64,000 bases of DNA from an uncultured Lachnospiraceae bacterium (GTDB taxonomy: Bacteria; Bacillota; Clostridia; Lachnospirales; Lachnospiraceae). The position numbers and the translations under genes were made by a program. Under the pieces are notes generated by a model. That model worked only from the letters and a program-made list of their open reading frames with translations. It was not told where the DNA came from and did not search any database. The stretch covers positions 91,894 to 155,893 of the forward strand of contig CAJTWM010000005.1 of NCBI GenBank assembly GCA_910579805.1, written 5' to 3'. Shown piece by piece: positions 26,334-35,557 of the stretch (position 1 is its first letter; each line of letters opens with the position of its first letter).

Positions 26334-27842
26334 ATGAAAAAGAAACAGATCGGCAAGTTATTGTCCATGGTAATTGCTGCCGCCGCTTTGCTGACGGCAT
26401 GCGCTGACAAAGAAGCGGATGGCGGAGCGGAGGATAGAAAGAAGGAAACGGTTGTCGTCGGCGTCTGGCAGGCGGAAGATGCAGAGCTTAAAGGGAATGT
26501 AAAGGTGGAAAGCAGTAAAAACGGATTTACCGGAGACGGTTACATAACGGGAATGCAGGAGGACGGAGACGGCTGTCTGTTTATCGTAGAGATTGCGGAA
26601 ACCGGATTTTATGATTTGAATTTTGTCAGCGCAAGCGAAGGCGGGCATAAAGAAAACTTTATCAAAGTGGACGGGACGGATGCAGGAACGATTGTGAACG
26701 AAGAAGAAGAATTTTCCGACACCCTGATCCGAAGGGTCTACTTAGAAACAGGAACCCATGAGATCGAAGTCGTGAAAAGCTGGGGCTGGATCAGTATAGA
26801 TAGTCTTGTGGTAAAAGAATCGGAAGAACTGGGTCAGGATATTTATGAAGTCTCCGCCGAGTTGGCCGATAAAAATGCGGATGAATGTGCAAAAAGGCTT
26901 TTCAGCTATCTATGCGATATATACGGAAAGGATTTCCTTTCCGGCCAATATTGCGACGGCGGACAGTACGGGCATGAGAACGCCTGTATTTGGAAGACGG
27001 CAAACAATAAGTATCCGGCGGTACTGGGACTTGACTTTATAGAATACTCCCCTTCAAGGACAGCCAGAGGCAGCAGTGGCAATGCTACGGAATATGCCAA
27101 AGAATTTTGGGAAAATGGTGGAATCGTAACATTTTGCTGGCATTGGAACGTGCCGGAAAAATATCTGACCGGCACATGGTACAGCGGATTTTATAAAGAA
27201 CATACGAACATTGATCTGGACGCCATCATGAACGGCGAAGATGAAGAGGGGATGGAACTTCTCATTTCCGACATGGATGTGATCGCGGAGCAGCTTAAGA
27301 TCTTAAGGGATGCGGGAGTTCCGGTTTTATGGAGACCTCTTCATGAAGCTGCCGGAGGCTGGTTCTGGTGGGGAAATTGTGAACCGGAATCTTACATAAA
27401 GCTATATCAGACGATGTATGAGCGTTTTACCAATGAACATCAGCTTCATAATCTGATATGGATCTGGAACGGTCAGGACAAGGACTGGTATCCGGGCGAC
27501 GAATATGTGGATATCATCGGGGAAGATATTTATCCGGGCGAAAGAGTATATACTTCCCAGATAGAACGGTATATGAAAGCGCTGGACTATACGGACGTCA
27601 GGAAAATGATCGTACTTTCGGAAAACGGCTGCCTGTTTGATCCCGATCTGGCAATACGGGACGGCGCGATGTGGGGATTTTTTGCAACCTGGGGCGGAGA
27701 ATTTGTATCGGCAAATAAAAACCTGAACGTATATTCCGAAACCTATACGGAAGAATCCATGCTTAAGAAAGTTTACGGGCATGAACATGTGATCACACTG
27801 GATGAACTGCCGGATCTGAAAACGTATCCGATCCGTGAATAG
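26334..27842 (+). CDS. Surface beta-mannanase: CBM35/6-like module plus GH26, lipoprotein
   Basis: The enzyme cleaves beta-1,4-mannan backbones outside the cell. The 502-residue protein has a lipoprotein signal (ALLTAC) and a carbohydrate-binding module of the CBM35/CBM6 type in about residues 45-165 (WQAEDAELKGN ... NGFTGDGYITG ... FYDLNFVSASEGG ... SIDSLVV). A GH26 barrel follows: FLSGQYCDGG, IVTFCWHWN, the acid/base Glu338 in WRPLHEAAGGWFWWG, and the nucleophile Glu430 in IVLSENGCLF. CGGAGG is 7 bases from ATG 26334; the in-frame ATG at 26328 is too close to it. Lipid anchoring would keep the enzyme next to the uptake proteins encoded downstream. Confidence 0.93.
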   Translation: MKKKQIGKLLSMVIAAAALLTACADKEADGGAEDRKKETVVVGVWQAEDAELKGNVKVESSKNGFTGDGYITGMQEDGDGCLFIVEIAETGFYDLNFVSASEGGHKENFIKVDGTDAGTIVNEEEEFSDTLIRRVYLETGTHEIEVVKSWGWISIDSLVVKESEELGQDIYEVSAELADKNADECAKRLFSYLCDIYGKDFLSGQYCDGGQYGHENACIWKTANNKYPAVLGLDFIEYSPSRTARGSSGNATEYAKEFWENGGIVTFCWHWNVPEKYLTGTWYSGFYKEHTNIDLDAIMNGEDEEGMELLISDMDVIAEQLKILRDAGVPVLWRPLHEAAGGWFWWGNCEPESYIKLYQTMYERFTNEHQLHNLIWIWNGQDKDWYPGDEYVDIIGEDIYPGERVYTSQIERYMKALDYTDVRKMIVLSENGCLFDPDLAIRDGAMWGFFATWGGEFVSANKNLNVYSETYTEESMLKKVYGHEHVITLDELPDLKTYPIRE

Positions 27843-27885
27843 AACAATCGTTACCGAAAGTTTTGAAAGGAGTGTGGTGATAGAT

Positions 27886-28527
27886 ATGGAAAGACTGTTC
27901 CGCATGGATAGTCCGCTGATGGTATTTTTTAATAAAACGGGAGAACTGATCCTCCTTAACGTATGCTGGCTGATAGGCTGTATCCCTATCGTTACGATAG
28001 GAACTTCCACAACGGCGCTTTATTATGCGATAGCGAAGAGCATAAGGAGGGACACGGGATATCCGCTGGGGGAATTTTTCCGGTCATATAAAAGAAATTT
28101 AAAACGCGGAATCGCGGCTACGCTGATCCTGATTTTACTGTCGGCGGTTTTGTATGTTAACAGAGAGATCGCGGCGAATGCAAAAGAAGCGGCTGGCATT
28201 ACCGGAGTGATTTTATATGACGGGATATTTATGGCAATGGCAGGGATAGGGGTATACTTGTTCCCTGTATTGTCCAGATTTTCATTCGGTCTGAAGGAAG
28301 GCTTTAAGCTTGCCTTTGTCATGGCGGTAAGATTTTTGCCGATGACGGCGCTCATGATCGCCGCAACCGCGGTTCTTTTGGCGGTTTGGACTTTTTTTCT
28401 GCCGATGCCCCTTATATTGGTGCTTCCGGCAGCGTGGTATTTTGTAGTATCTTTCTTTATGGAGAAAGCGCTTCTCCGGTATATGCCAAAACCGGAAGAA
28501 GGAGAGATGAATTGGTATTATAGTTAA
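27886..28527 (+). CDS. YesL-family (DUF624) membrane protein
   Basis: The 213-residue protein has the family pattern NLLWLIGCIPIVTIGTSTTALYY (here LNVCWLIGCIPIV followed by TIGTSTTALYYAI), a basic loop FFRSYKRNLKRG and about five membrane segments. YesL genes typically sit beside sugar ABC importers and YesMN-type regulators in Firmicutes; the molecular function is not known. It starts the 11-gene uptake block, 43 bases after the mannanase gene. The ATG at 27886 lies 13 bases from AAAGGAG, so a GTG at 27877 is an alternative start. Confidence 0.85.
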   Translation: MERLFRMDSPLMVFFNKTGELILLNVCWLIGCIPIVTIGTSTTALYYAIAKSIRRDTGYPLGEFFRSYKRNLKRGIAATLILILLSAVLYVNREIAANAKEAAGITGVILYDGIFMAMAGIGVYLFPVLSRFSFGLKEGFKLAFVMAVRFLPMTALMIAATAVLLAVWTFFLPMPLILVLPAAWYFVVSFFMEKALLRYMPKPEEGEMNWYYS

Positions 28528-28571
28528 AAGGCGGTATTGCAGAATCCTGCAATATGCAGAAAGAGGTATCG

Positions 28572-31565
28572 ATGAAAAAGAGAGAGACAGGAAAGAGAGT
28601 TTTGGCGCTTGTGCTGACGGCGGTATTACTGGCTGGAATATGTCCTTTGTATCCGTTAGAGTCGAATGCCATGACCGTAATGTCAGAGGAAGAGTTTAAA
28701 GACCTTTTAGGCACTTATACTCTTGGAGAAGGCGTTCCGCTTTATAAAGAATATCAGGCCGGTAAGGACGGAAATGTTCCGGGTCAGACGATAGAGGTGG
28801 ACGCCGGAGATTACAGCCGGTATGAAGAGAACGGGGCTGCAAAAGAACCGGAAGTTTATGAGAATTATGAGGGTATGGAAGGAATCAGCGTACTTACCGC
28901 AGAAAACGGTTTGATTGAATATGATATCGCTGTCGCAGAAAGCGGATGGTATGATCTTTCCGTTGTCTATTATCCGATTGAAGGTAAGAGTTCAGAGATT
29001 CAAAGGGGATTTTTTGTGGACGGTGAACTTCCTTACAGAGAGCTTGCGGATGTGGAGTTTTCAAGAATCTGGAAGATCGACGTAGACGACAGTATTGTAG
29101 ACGAAAACGGTATTGAAGTGAAGAACTGGGAGTCGGACAATCAGGGAAACGATATGAAGCCTTCTATGGTAGAGATTCCCGAATGGGTGACCACTTCTCT
29201 TTACGACAGCGACGGATATGTGTTAGATAACCTTGCGCTGTATTTGGAAAAGGGAGAGCATACGATTTCCGTCGTATCAAGAAAAGAACCGATGCTGCTC
29301 AGGAAGATCATTTTAGGAGCAGAGGAGAAAGTAAATCCCTATGAAACGGTGAAAGCGGGCTGGGACGCGCAGGGTGCGAAAGCGACAAACGGTCAGATGA
29401 TCCGGATCGAGGCTGAAAACGTAGTGAAGACATCTTCCCAAATGCTCTATCCGCAGCAGGATCAGTCTTCACCGGCCGTATATCCTTCCAGCGCGAAAGA
29501 ACTTTTGAATAACAGTATCGGCGGTAATTCATGGAGGCTTTCGGGACAATGGATGGAATGGGAATTTGATGTGCCGGAAAGCGGCTACTACAATATTTCC
29601 TTGTATGCCAAGCAGAATTTTACAAGAGGAATTTATGTTTCCAGAAAGATCTTTATAGACGGAAAAGTACCCTTTGAAGAATTTAACGATTATGGTTTTA
29701 CTTATGAGCAGAGCTGGAGAGAGGATACGCTTTCCGACGAAGACGGAACGCCGTATGAGATTTATCTGGAAGAGGGAAACCATACTCTCCGTATGCAGGT
29801 AGTGCTTGGGGAATTTTCCGAGATCGTCAGCGAAGTACAGGAATGTGTGGAAGAACTGAACGCTATTTATCGTAAGGTGATCCGCATTACCGGCGTAAGT
29901 CCGGACAGTTACCGTGATTATGAGATCACGGCGAGCCTTCCGGGACTGGAGCAGGAAATGACGGTAGTCAGGGATAAACTGAATCATGCGATCGACAGTC
30001 TGCGGGCGGCGGCAGGAGGCAGCAGCGACAAGGAAACAGTGTTGATCACTATGAGGGATCAGCTAAACGATCTGATCGCCGATCAGGAATATTTCGTGAA
30101 GGTCATATCGACTTTCAGGATTAACATCAGAGCGACGGGTACATGGATCACACAGGTTATTGCCCAGCCTCTGCAGTTAGACCGGATCTATATTACTTCG
30201 CCGGGCATGGAATCAGACATCAAAAAAGCCTCCTTTTTCGCGAAAGCGGGATATGAACTGAAAAGGCTGTATTATTCTTTCGTGATCGATTATAACCAGA
30301 TCGGCAATGTGGCGGAAGAGGGAAATGAAAATCCGACGATCACTCTTTGGGTAGGGACCGGCCGCGATCAGGCTAACGTAATCAAATCCCTGATCGACGA
30401 AAGTTTTACGGGAGATACGGGGATCAACGTTAACGTACAGCTTGTGGATATGAACACCCTGCTCCGTGCCGAACTTGCGGGAGAGGGACCGGACGTGGCG
30501 ATACAGGTAGCGAATACCAACGGTATCGCAGGCGCGGTACTGAATACGGGAAACGACACGCCTGTCAACTATGGCCTGAGAAATGCGGTATTGGATCTGA
30601 CGCAGTTTGACGACTGGCAGGAAGTTACATCAAGATTTTATGAAAGCTCCCTGACGGCGTTTACCTTTGACGGCGCGGTGTATGCGCTGCCGGAAACCCA
30701 GACTTTTCCGGTTATGTTCTATAGAAAAGATATATTGGCGGAGGTTGGTCTGGAGATTCCGCAGACATGGGATGAAGTAAAAGTAGCTATGACGGTTCTG
30801 GCGAAGAACCAGATGGAATTTGCAATGCTGCCCAGCGAGCAGATCTTCGCCATGCTTCTGTATCAGAACGGCGGGGAATATTATACGGAGGACGGTAAAG
30901 CGTCCGCATTGGATTCCGATATTGCGGTAAGCACTTTTAAAGAGTATTGCGAATATTATACGGATTACGGTCTGGATAAAGTAACCAGTGCGGAAGAACG
31001 GTTCCGTACCGGAGAAGCGCCGATCATGATAGCGGACTATACAGTGTACAATAATTTACAGGTTTCTGCGCCGGATATCAAAGGTGTATGGGATTTTGCA
31101 CCGGTTCCGGGCGTGGTAAAAGAAGACGGTACGATTGACCGTTCGGTAGGATGTACCGGACTTGCAAGTATTATTATGTCGGATACGGAGTACCCGCAGG
31201 AATGCTGGGAGTTTTTAAAATGGTGGACGTCCGCCGACGTGCAGGTTTTATTCGACAGAGAACTGGAAAGCCTGATGGGGTCTGCAGCCCGTGTCGCTAC
31301 GGCCAATAAAGAAGCTTTTGAAAGCCTGCCGTGGCCGATTGAAACGTATGAAGTGCTTGCGGAACAGTTCGAGTGGGTAAAAGGAATCCCGCAGGTTCCG
31401 GGAGGATATTATTCATGGCGTAATGTAAACAACGCCTTCTATACGGTTACCACGGATAAGGATACGGCGACGCCGAGAGAGCAGCTAATGGATAAGGTTA
31501 TTTATATTAATGATGAGATCAATTATAAGAGGAAAGAGTTCGGTCTTCCTCTTGCGGAAGATTAA
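28572..31565 (+). CDS. Giant secreted solute-binding protein with two N-terminal carbohydrate-binding-like modules
   Basis: The 997-residue protein has a signal peptide without a proper lipobox (LLAGICPLYPLESNA), so it may be released or held by partners. Two beta-rich modules follow, about residues 50-250 and 275-545. Each has the shape of CBM35-type domains: an opening acidic strand (IEVDAGDYSRY; IRIEAENVVK), a SGWYDLSVVYYP or SGYYNISLYAKQ strand, a FFVDGE or FIDGKVPFEEF turn and a GEHTISVV or GNHTLRMQV strand. Residues about 575-997 are a family 1 solute-binding domain (NPTITLWVGTGRDQAN, AVYALPETQTFPVMFYRKDIL, GGYYSWRNVNNAFYT). I see it as a glycan-capturing receptor of the two permease pairs. 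ATG 28572 has AGAGG upstream; the ATG at 28554 lacks a site. Confidence 0.88.
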   Translation: MKKRETGKRVLALVLTAVLLAGICPLYPLESNAMTVMSEEEFKDLLGTYTLGEGVPLYKEYQAGKDGNVPGQTIEVDAGDYSRYEENGAAKEPEVYENYEGMEGISVLTAENGLIEYDIAVAESGWYDLSVVYYPIEGKSSEIQRGFFVDGELPYRELADVEFSRIWKIDVDDSIVDENGIEVKNWESDNQGNDMKPSMVEIPEWVTTSLYDSDGYVLDNLALYLEKGEHTISVVSRKEPMLLRKIILGAEEKVNPYETVKAGWDAQGAKATNGQMIRIEAENVVKTSSQMLYPQQDQSSPAVYPSSAKELLNNSIGGNSWRLSGQWMEWEFDVPESGYYNISLYAKQNFTRGIYVSRKIFIDGKVPFEEFNDYGFTYEQSWREDTLSDEDGTPYEIYLEEGNHTLRMQVVLGEFSEIVSEVQECVEELNAIYRKVIRITGVSPDSYRDYEITASLPGLEQEMTVVRDKLNHAIDSLRAAAGGSSDKETVLITMRDQLNDLIADQEYFVKVISTFRINIRATGTWITQVIAQPLQLDRIYITSPGMESDIKKASFFAKAGYELKRLYYSFVIDYNQIGNVAEEGNENPTITLWVGTGRDQANVIKSLIDESFTGDTGINVNVQLVDMNTLLRAELAGEGPDVAIQVANTNGIAGAVLNTGNDTPVNYGLRNAVLDLTQFDDWQEVTSRFYESSLTAFTFDGAVYALPETQTFPVMFYRKDILAEVGLEIPQTWDEVKVAMTVLAKNQMEFAMLPSEQIFAMLLYQNGGEYYTEDGKASALDSDIAVSTFKEYCEYYTDYGLDKVTSAEERFRTGEAPIMIADYTVYNNLQVSAPDIKGVWDFAPVPGVVKEDGTIDRSVGCTGLASIIMSDTEYPQECWEFLKWWTSADVQVLFDRELESLMGSAARVATANKEAFESLPWPIETYEVLAEQFEWVKGIPQVPGGYYSWRNVNNAFYTVTTDKDTATPREQLMDKVIYINDEINYKRKEFGLPLAED

Positions 31566-31582
31566 GATAGGAGGAGAAGGTT

Positions 31583-32515
31583 ATGGCATCAAGTGAAAAT
31601 CTGTCGGATATTGCAAAAAGACAGAAAAAATTAGGGTATCAGATCAAAAAGAACCGCTCCTGCTATCTTATGCTGGCCCCGTATTTCATTCTGTTTTTTA
31701 TCTTTACGGTGCTGCCGGTGATCATTTCCATAGGATTGTCTTTTACTTACTTCAATATGTTGGAAATGCCGCAATTTACAGGGTGGGCAAATTACATAAG
31801 ATTGTTTTTGGAAGACGATATCTTCCTGATTGCATTAAAGAATACATTGCTGTTTGCAGTCATAACAGGACCGGTCAGCTATATGCTGTGCCTGCTGTTT
31901 GCATGGATCATCAATGAATTTTCAGGAAAGTTCAGAGCTTTTCTTACCTTGATCTTTTATGCGCCGAGTATCTGCGGTAATGCATATATGGTATGGAGCC
32001 TGATCTTATCCGGCGACCGTTACGGTTATCTGAACGGTATTTTGTTAAAGCTGGGAATCCTTAACGAACATATTCTTTGGATGCAGACGGAGAAATATAT
32101 TTTACCGCTGCTGATCGTAGTGCAGTTGTGGTTATCGTTAGGAACCGGTTTCCTTTCCTTTATTGCCGGTCTTCAGACAGTGGATAAAAGCCTGTATGAA
32201 GCGGCGGCTTTGGACGGGGTCAAGAACCGCTGGCAGGAGCTTTGGTATGTGACGCTTCCTTCCATGAAACCACAGCTTATGTTCGGCGCTGTTATGCAGA
32301 TCACACAGTCCTTCGCGGTAGCGGATATTTCCATACAGCTTGCCGGAAATCCGTCTATCAATTATGCGGGCGCGACGGTGGTGACCCATCTTTTGGACTA
32401 TGGTTCCACACGTTTTGATATGGGTTATGCATCTGCGATTGCGACGGTGCTGTTCCTGCTCATGGTAGGAACCAATAAATTAGTACAGAAAATACTTAGA
32501 AGGGTGGGTGAATAA
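31583..32515 (+). CDS. Sugar ABC transporter permease, first pair, MalF type
   Basis: The 310-residue protein has a basic cytoplasmic start, six membrane segments and the EAA loop EAAALDGVKNRWQELWYVTLP. GGAGGAG precedes the ATG. Its TAA shares the A with the ATG of the next permease, which implies coupled translation and a 1:1 heterodimer. It follows the CBM-fused binding protein by 17 bases. Confidence 0.92.
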   Translation: MASSENLSDIAKRQKKLGYQIKKNRSCYLMLAPYFILFFIFTVLPVIISIGLSFTYFNMLEMPQFTGWANYIRLFLEDDIFLIALKNTLLFAVITGPVSYMLCLLFAWIINEFSGKFRAFLTLIFYAPSICGNAYMVWSLILSGDRYGYLNGILLKLGILNEHILWMQTEKYILPLLIVVQLWLSLGTGFLSFIAGLQTVDKSLYEAAALDGVKNRWQELWYVTLPSMKPQLMFGAVMQITQSFAVADISIQLAGNPSINYAGATVVTHLLDYGSTRFDMGYASAIATVLFLLMVGTNKLVQKILRRVGE

Positions 32516-33387
32516 TGAAGAAAATACGTTTTTTCAAACCAAAACAGAAAAAATTGAACCGTTCCATGGCGGGAAATACTTTATTATTCGTTCTTATGGC
32601 AATCTGCGGCGTATTTATGGCGCTGCCTATCGTAATGATCGTCAACAACGCGTTAAAGCCGCTGGATGAATTGTTCCAGTTCCCGCCTAAGATTTTTGTA
32701 AGAAATCCTACTTTGGAAAACTTTTCGGATCTGTTTGTCGTTATGAGCGACTCCTGGGTGCCCTTTTCCAGATATATTATGAATACGATCATCATTACCG
32801 GATTAGGAACGGTGGGCCATGTTTTACTGGCTTCGCTCGCGGCATATCCGCTTGCGAAACATAACTTCCCGGGAAAGAATATTTTATTCAGCATGGTAGT
32901 GCTTTCCATGATGTTCTCGTGGACCGTTACCCAGATCCCTACTTATATGATCGTTTCGTGGCTGCATATCAATAACAATTATCTTGCCTTGATCTTACCG
33001 GCATGGCAGTTCGGTATGGGACTTTATTTGATGAAACAGTTTATGGAGCAGCTACCCGATTCACTGATGGAATCGGCAAGACTGGACGGGGCGACGGAGT
33101 TCAAGATTTTTTGGAAGATCGTAATGCCGAACGTAAAACCGGCATGGCTGACACTGGCCATTTTCCAGTTCCAGCAGATGTGGGCAAATACGGGAAGTAT
33201 GTATTTGCGGGATGAACAGTTAAAACCTCTGCAGTTTGCCCTGCAGCAGATCGTCGGCGGAGGAACGGCAAGAGCCGGCGCCAGTGCGGCAGTTACCTTT
33301 ATCATAGCGGCGATCCCGATCATCTTCTTCCTTGTATGTCAGAGCAACGTAATTGAAACGATGACAACGTCAGGTATGAAGGATTAA
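32515..33387 (+). CDS. Sugar ABC transporter permease, first pair, MalG type
   Basis: The 290-residue partner has six membrane segments and the EAA loop ESARLDGATEFKIFWKIVMP, with the C-terminal VIETMTTSGMKD tail. Its start overlaps the upstream stop by one base and uses GGGTGGGTG in the upstream gene as ribosome-binding site. It is not closely similar to the second pair encoded at 38142-40020, so the two pairs are not a recent duplication. Confidence 0.92.
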   Translation: MKKIRFFKPKQKKLNRSMAGNTLLFVLMAICGVFMALPIVMIVNNALKPLDELFQFPPKIFVRNPTLENFSDLFVVMSDSWVPFSRYIMNTIIITGLGTVGHVLLASLAAYPLAKHNFPGKNILFSMVVLSMMFSWTVTQIPTYMIVSWLHINNNYLALILPAWQFGMGLYLMKQFMEQLPDSLMESARLDGATEFKIFWKIVMPNVKPAWLTLAIFQFQQMWANTGSMYLRDEQLKPLQFALQQIVGGGTARAGASAAVTFIIAAIPIIFFLVCQSNVIETMTTSGMKD

Positions 33388-33416
33388 GATGCATATAGGG
33401 AGGAGCGTGATGGAAT

Positions 33417-34907
33417 ATGGAAAATAAGAAAAAACGGAGATGGGGAAAACGGTTGGCTGGGCTGCTTTTATCGGTACTGTTTTTGGGACTGAGTATCGGG
33501 GAAACGGCACAGGCCTCTTCCCTTCCCTATGATACTTATAATTATGATTATTGGGAAAATATAGTGTTTACCCCGTCCGCTTATGTACCGGACACAAGCG
33601 TATCCGGTGTGAATCTGGGAGTGGGAGCGTTTTCCTCACCACAGGATATGTGCGTGGCGCCGGACGGAAAGATTTATGTGGCGGATACGGGAAACAACCG
33701 CATCGTAGTTTTGGACAGTACGATGAAGAATGTGGAAAAAATCATCGAAGGATTTGAAAGAGACGGGCAGCAGGATACTTTTAACGCGCCTTACGGAGTA
33801 TGCGTTTCCGATAAGAACGAACTGTATATTGCGGATTCCGAGAATAAAAGGATCGTAGTGCTGGATGAGAACGGTGGATTTGTTAAGATCGTTGACAATC
33901 CTACTTCCGAGATCTTAGAAGAGGGCTATGTTTTTACGCCTCTCAAGGTAAGCGTGGACTACGCGGACCGTATCTATTGCATCGGAAGAAACATGTTCGA
34001 AGGTATTATGGTATTTGATGCAAACGGCGATTTTACCGGGTTCTTCGGAACGATCAAAGTGCAGATCACACTTTGGGAAAAGTTTTGGAGAAAGCTGGCG
34101 ACCAAAGAGGAACGGTCAAAGCAGCAGCTTTTCATTCCTACCGAGTTTACGGGGATCGATGTGGATCCCGGCGGTTTTGTTTACGCATCCAATGTAGATC
34201 CGGAGGGAGTACAGGCGGTAAGAAGACTGAACCCGAAGGGGGAGGACGTGATCAAAAAAGGAGAAAGCGGAAATCTGGGAGGAGATATTCTGATTTCTAT
34301 GTCCGGTATCTACAGCGGTCCGTCGATCATTGTGGATGTGGTTTATAGGGAAAATGGAATCTATTCTATTTTAGACAGCAAGCGGGGAAGGATTTTCACT
34401 TACGACAGGGAAGGCAATCTGCTATACATCTTCGGCGGGCTCGGTTCTCAGGCGGGAACCTTTACCATACCGGTAGCGATCGAGTCCAGCGGCGAGAGAG
34501 TTATGGTACTGGACGCTTACAGAGGGGAGATCATTACTTTTATAGAAACCAGATACGGCAATCTGATCAATGAGGCGGTGTCGCTCCGTTATGACGGAGA
34601 CGAAACGCAGGCAGTCGGGAAATGGCAGGAAGTGCTTAAGCTGGATGAAAACAACGAGCTTGCCAATACCGGTATCGGAAAAGCATACCTGACCGCAGGA
34701 GACAATAAGACTGCCATGAAATATTTAAAGTTAGGTATGAACCGGGAATATTATTCCATTGCATTTAAGCGTTACAGAAACGAGATCTTAAAGGACAATA
34801 TGAATTTCATCATGACGGGAATCCTTGTTTTGTGCGTAGGGATCTATGTGTTTAAGAGGATTTGGAGGAAGAAAAAGGGAAAAGAAGCGGAAGGAGGGAT
34901 TTTGTAA
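33417..34907 (+). CDS. Membrane-anchored NHL-repeat beta-propeller with TPR-like C-terminus
   Basis: The 496-residue protein has a signal peptide or anchor at about residues 10-32, then NHL repeats from about 70 to 370: PQDMCVAPDGKIYVADTGNN, APYGVCVSDKNELYIADSEN, GIDVDPGGFVYASN, and AGTFTIPVAIESSGERVMVLD. Residues about 385-455 are helical and TPR-like (AVGKWQEVLKLDENNELANT; YLTAGDNKTAMKYLKLGM). A membrane helix near 462-480 and a Lys-rich cytoplasmic tail close the protein. Such extracellular propellers usually bind proteins or glycans; here it probably scaffolds the surface uptake complex. This role is inference from its place between the two permease pairs. Confidence 0.82.
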   Translation: MENKKKRRWGKRLAGLLLSVLFLGLSIGETAQASSLPYDTYNYDYWENIVFTPSAYVPDTSVSGVNLGVGAFSSPQDMCVAPDGKIYVADTGNNRIVVLDSTMKNVEKIIEGFERDGQQDTFNAPYGVCVSDKNELYIADSENKRIVVLDENGGFVKIVDNPTSEILEEGYVFTPLKVSVDYADRIYCIGRNMFEGIMVFDANGDFTGFFGTIKVQITLWEKFWRKLATKEERSKQQLFIPTEFTGIDVDPGGFVYASNVDPEGVQAVRRLNPKGEDVIKKGESGNLGGDILISMSGIYSGPSIIVDVVYRENGIYSILDSKRGRIFTYDREGNLLYIFGGLGSQAGTFTIPVAIESSGERVMVLDAYRGEIITFIETRYGNLINEAVSLRYDGDETQAVGKWQEVLKLDENNELANTGIGKAYLTAGDNKTAMKYLKLGMNREYYSIAFKRYRNEILKDNMNFIMTGILVLCVGIYVFKRIWRKKKGKEAEGGIL

Positions 34908-35540
34908 ATGAAAAAATATTTTTCTAAGGATAAGTGGAATTTTATGTTTTATACCATGACGCATCCGGCAGACGGTTTTTACGAAATCCGCCACAGAGAC
35001 CGCGGAAGCGTCCCTCTTGCAGTGACGATGGTCATTCTGTTCTCCGTATGCTATTCCATGAACAGGATGCTTGCCAGTTTTGTGGTCAACGACGTGGAGC
35101 CGCGGACGGTGGACAGTTTAAGGGAATTGACGGCGGTACTTCTGCTATACGCGCTTTTCTGTGTGGGGAACTGGTCCATCACCTGTCTGATGGAAGGGGA
35201 AGGCAGGCTGAAGGATATTGCTATTGCGGTCGGGTACGCGCTGGTTCCAATGATCGTTACCTTGGTTCCGGCAACCATCTTAAGTCAGGGGATCGCAGAC
35301 AATGAAGAAGCCTTTTATACGATGCTGGTAGTCGTGGGGATAGCTTATTCCGTGATCATTGCTTTGATCGGTATCATGCAGGTGCATAACTATACGCTGG
35401 GAAAAACGCTGATCGTGTTATTCCTTACCTTTATCGCTATGTTTATCATTATTTTTGTATGCCTTCTGTTAGCAGATTTGATCAATCAGATCTATAATTT
35501 CTTTTACAGCCTGTATACAGAAATCATATTCCGTAATTAG
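34908..35540 (+). CDS. YIP1-family membrane protein
   Basis: The 210-residue protein has a hydrophilic start typical of YIP1 proteins (FYTMTHPADGFYEIRHRDRG) and five hydrophobic segments between residues 38 and 200. The ATG directly abuts the stop codon of the propeller gene, and GGAGGG inside that gene serves as ribosome-binding site. The family is widespread in Firmicutes next to sugar transport genes, with no assigned biochemical role. Its product could assemble or regulate the neighbouring permeases. Confidence 0.82.
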   Translation: MKKYFSKDKWNFMFYTMTHPADGFYEIRHRDRGSVPLAVTMVILFSVCYSMNRMLASFVVNDVEPRTVDSLRELTAVLLLYALFCVGNWSITCLMEGEGRLKDIAIAVGYALVPMIVTLVPATILSQGIADNEEAFYTMLVVVGIAYSVIIALIGIMQVHNYTLGKTLIVLFLTFIAMFIIIFVCLLLADLINQIYNFFYSLYTEIIFRN

Positions 35541-35557
35541 GAAGGAGAAAGCAATCG

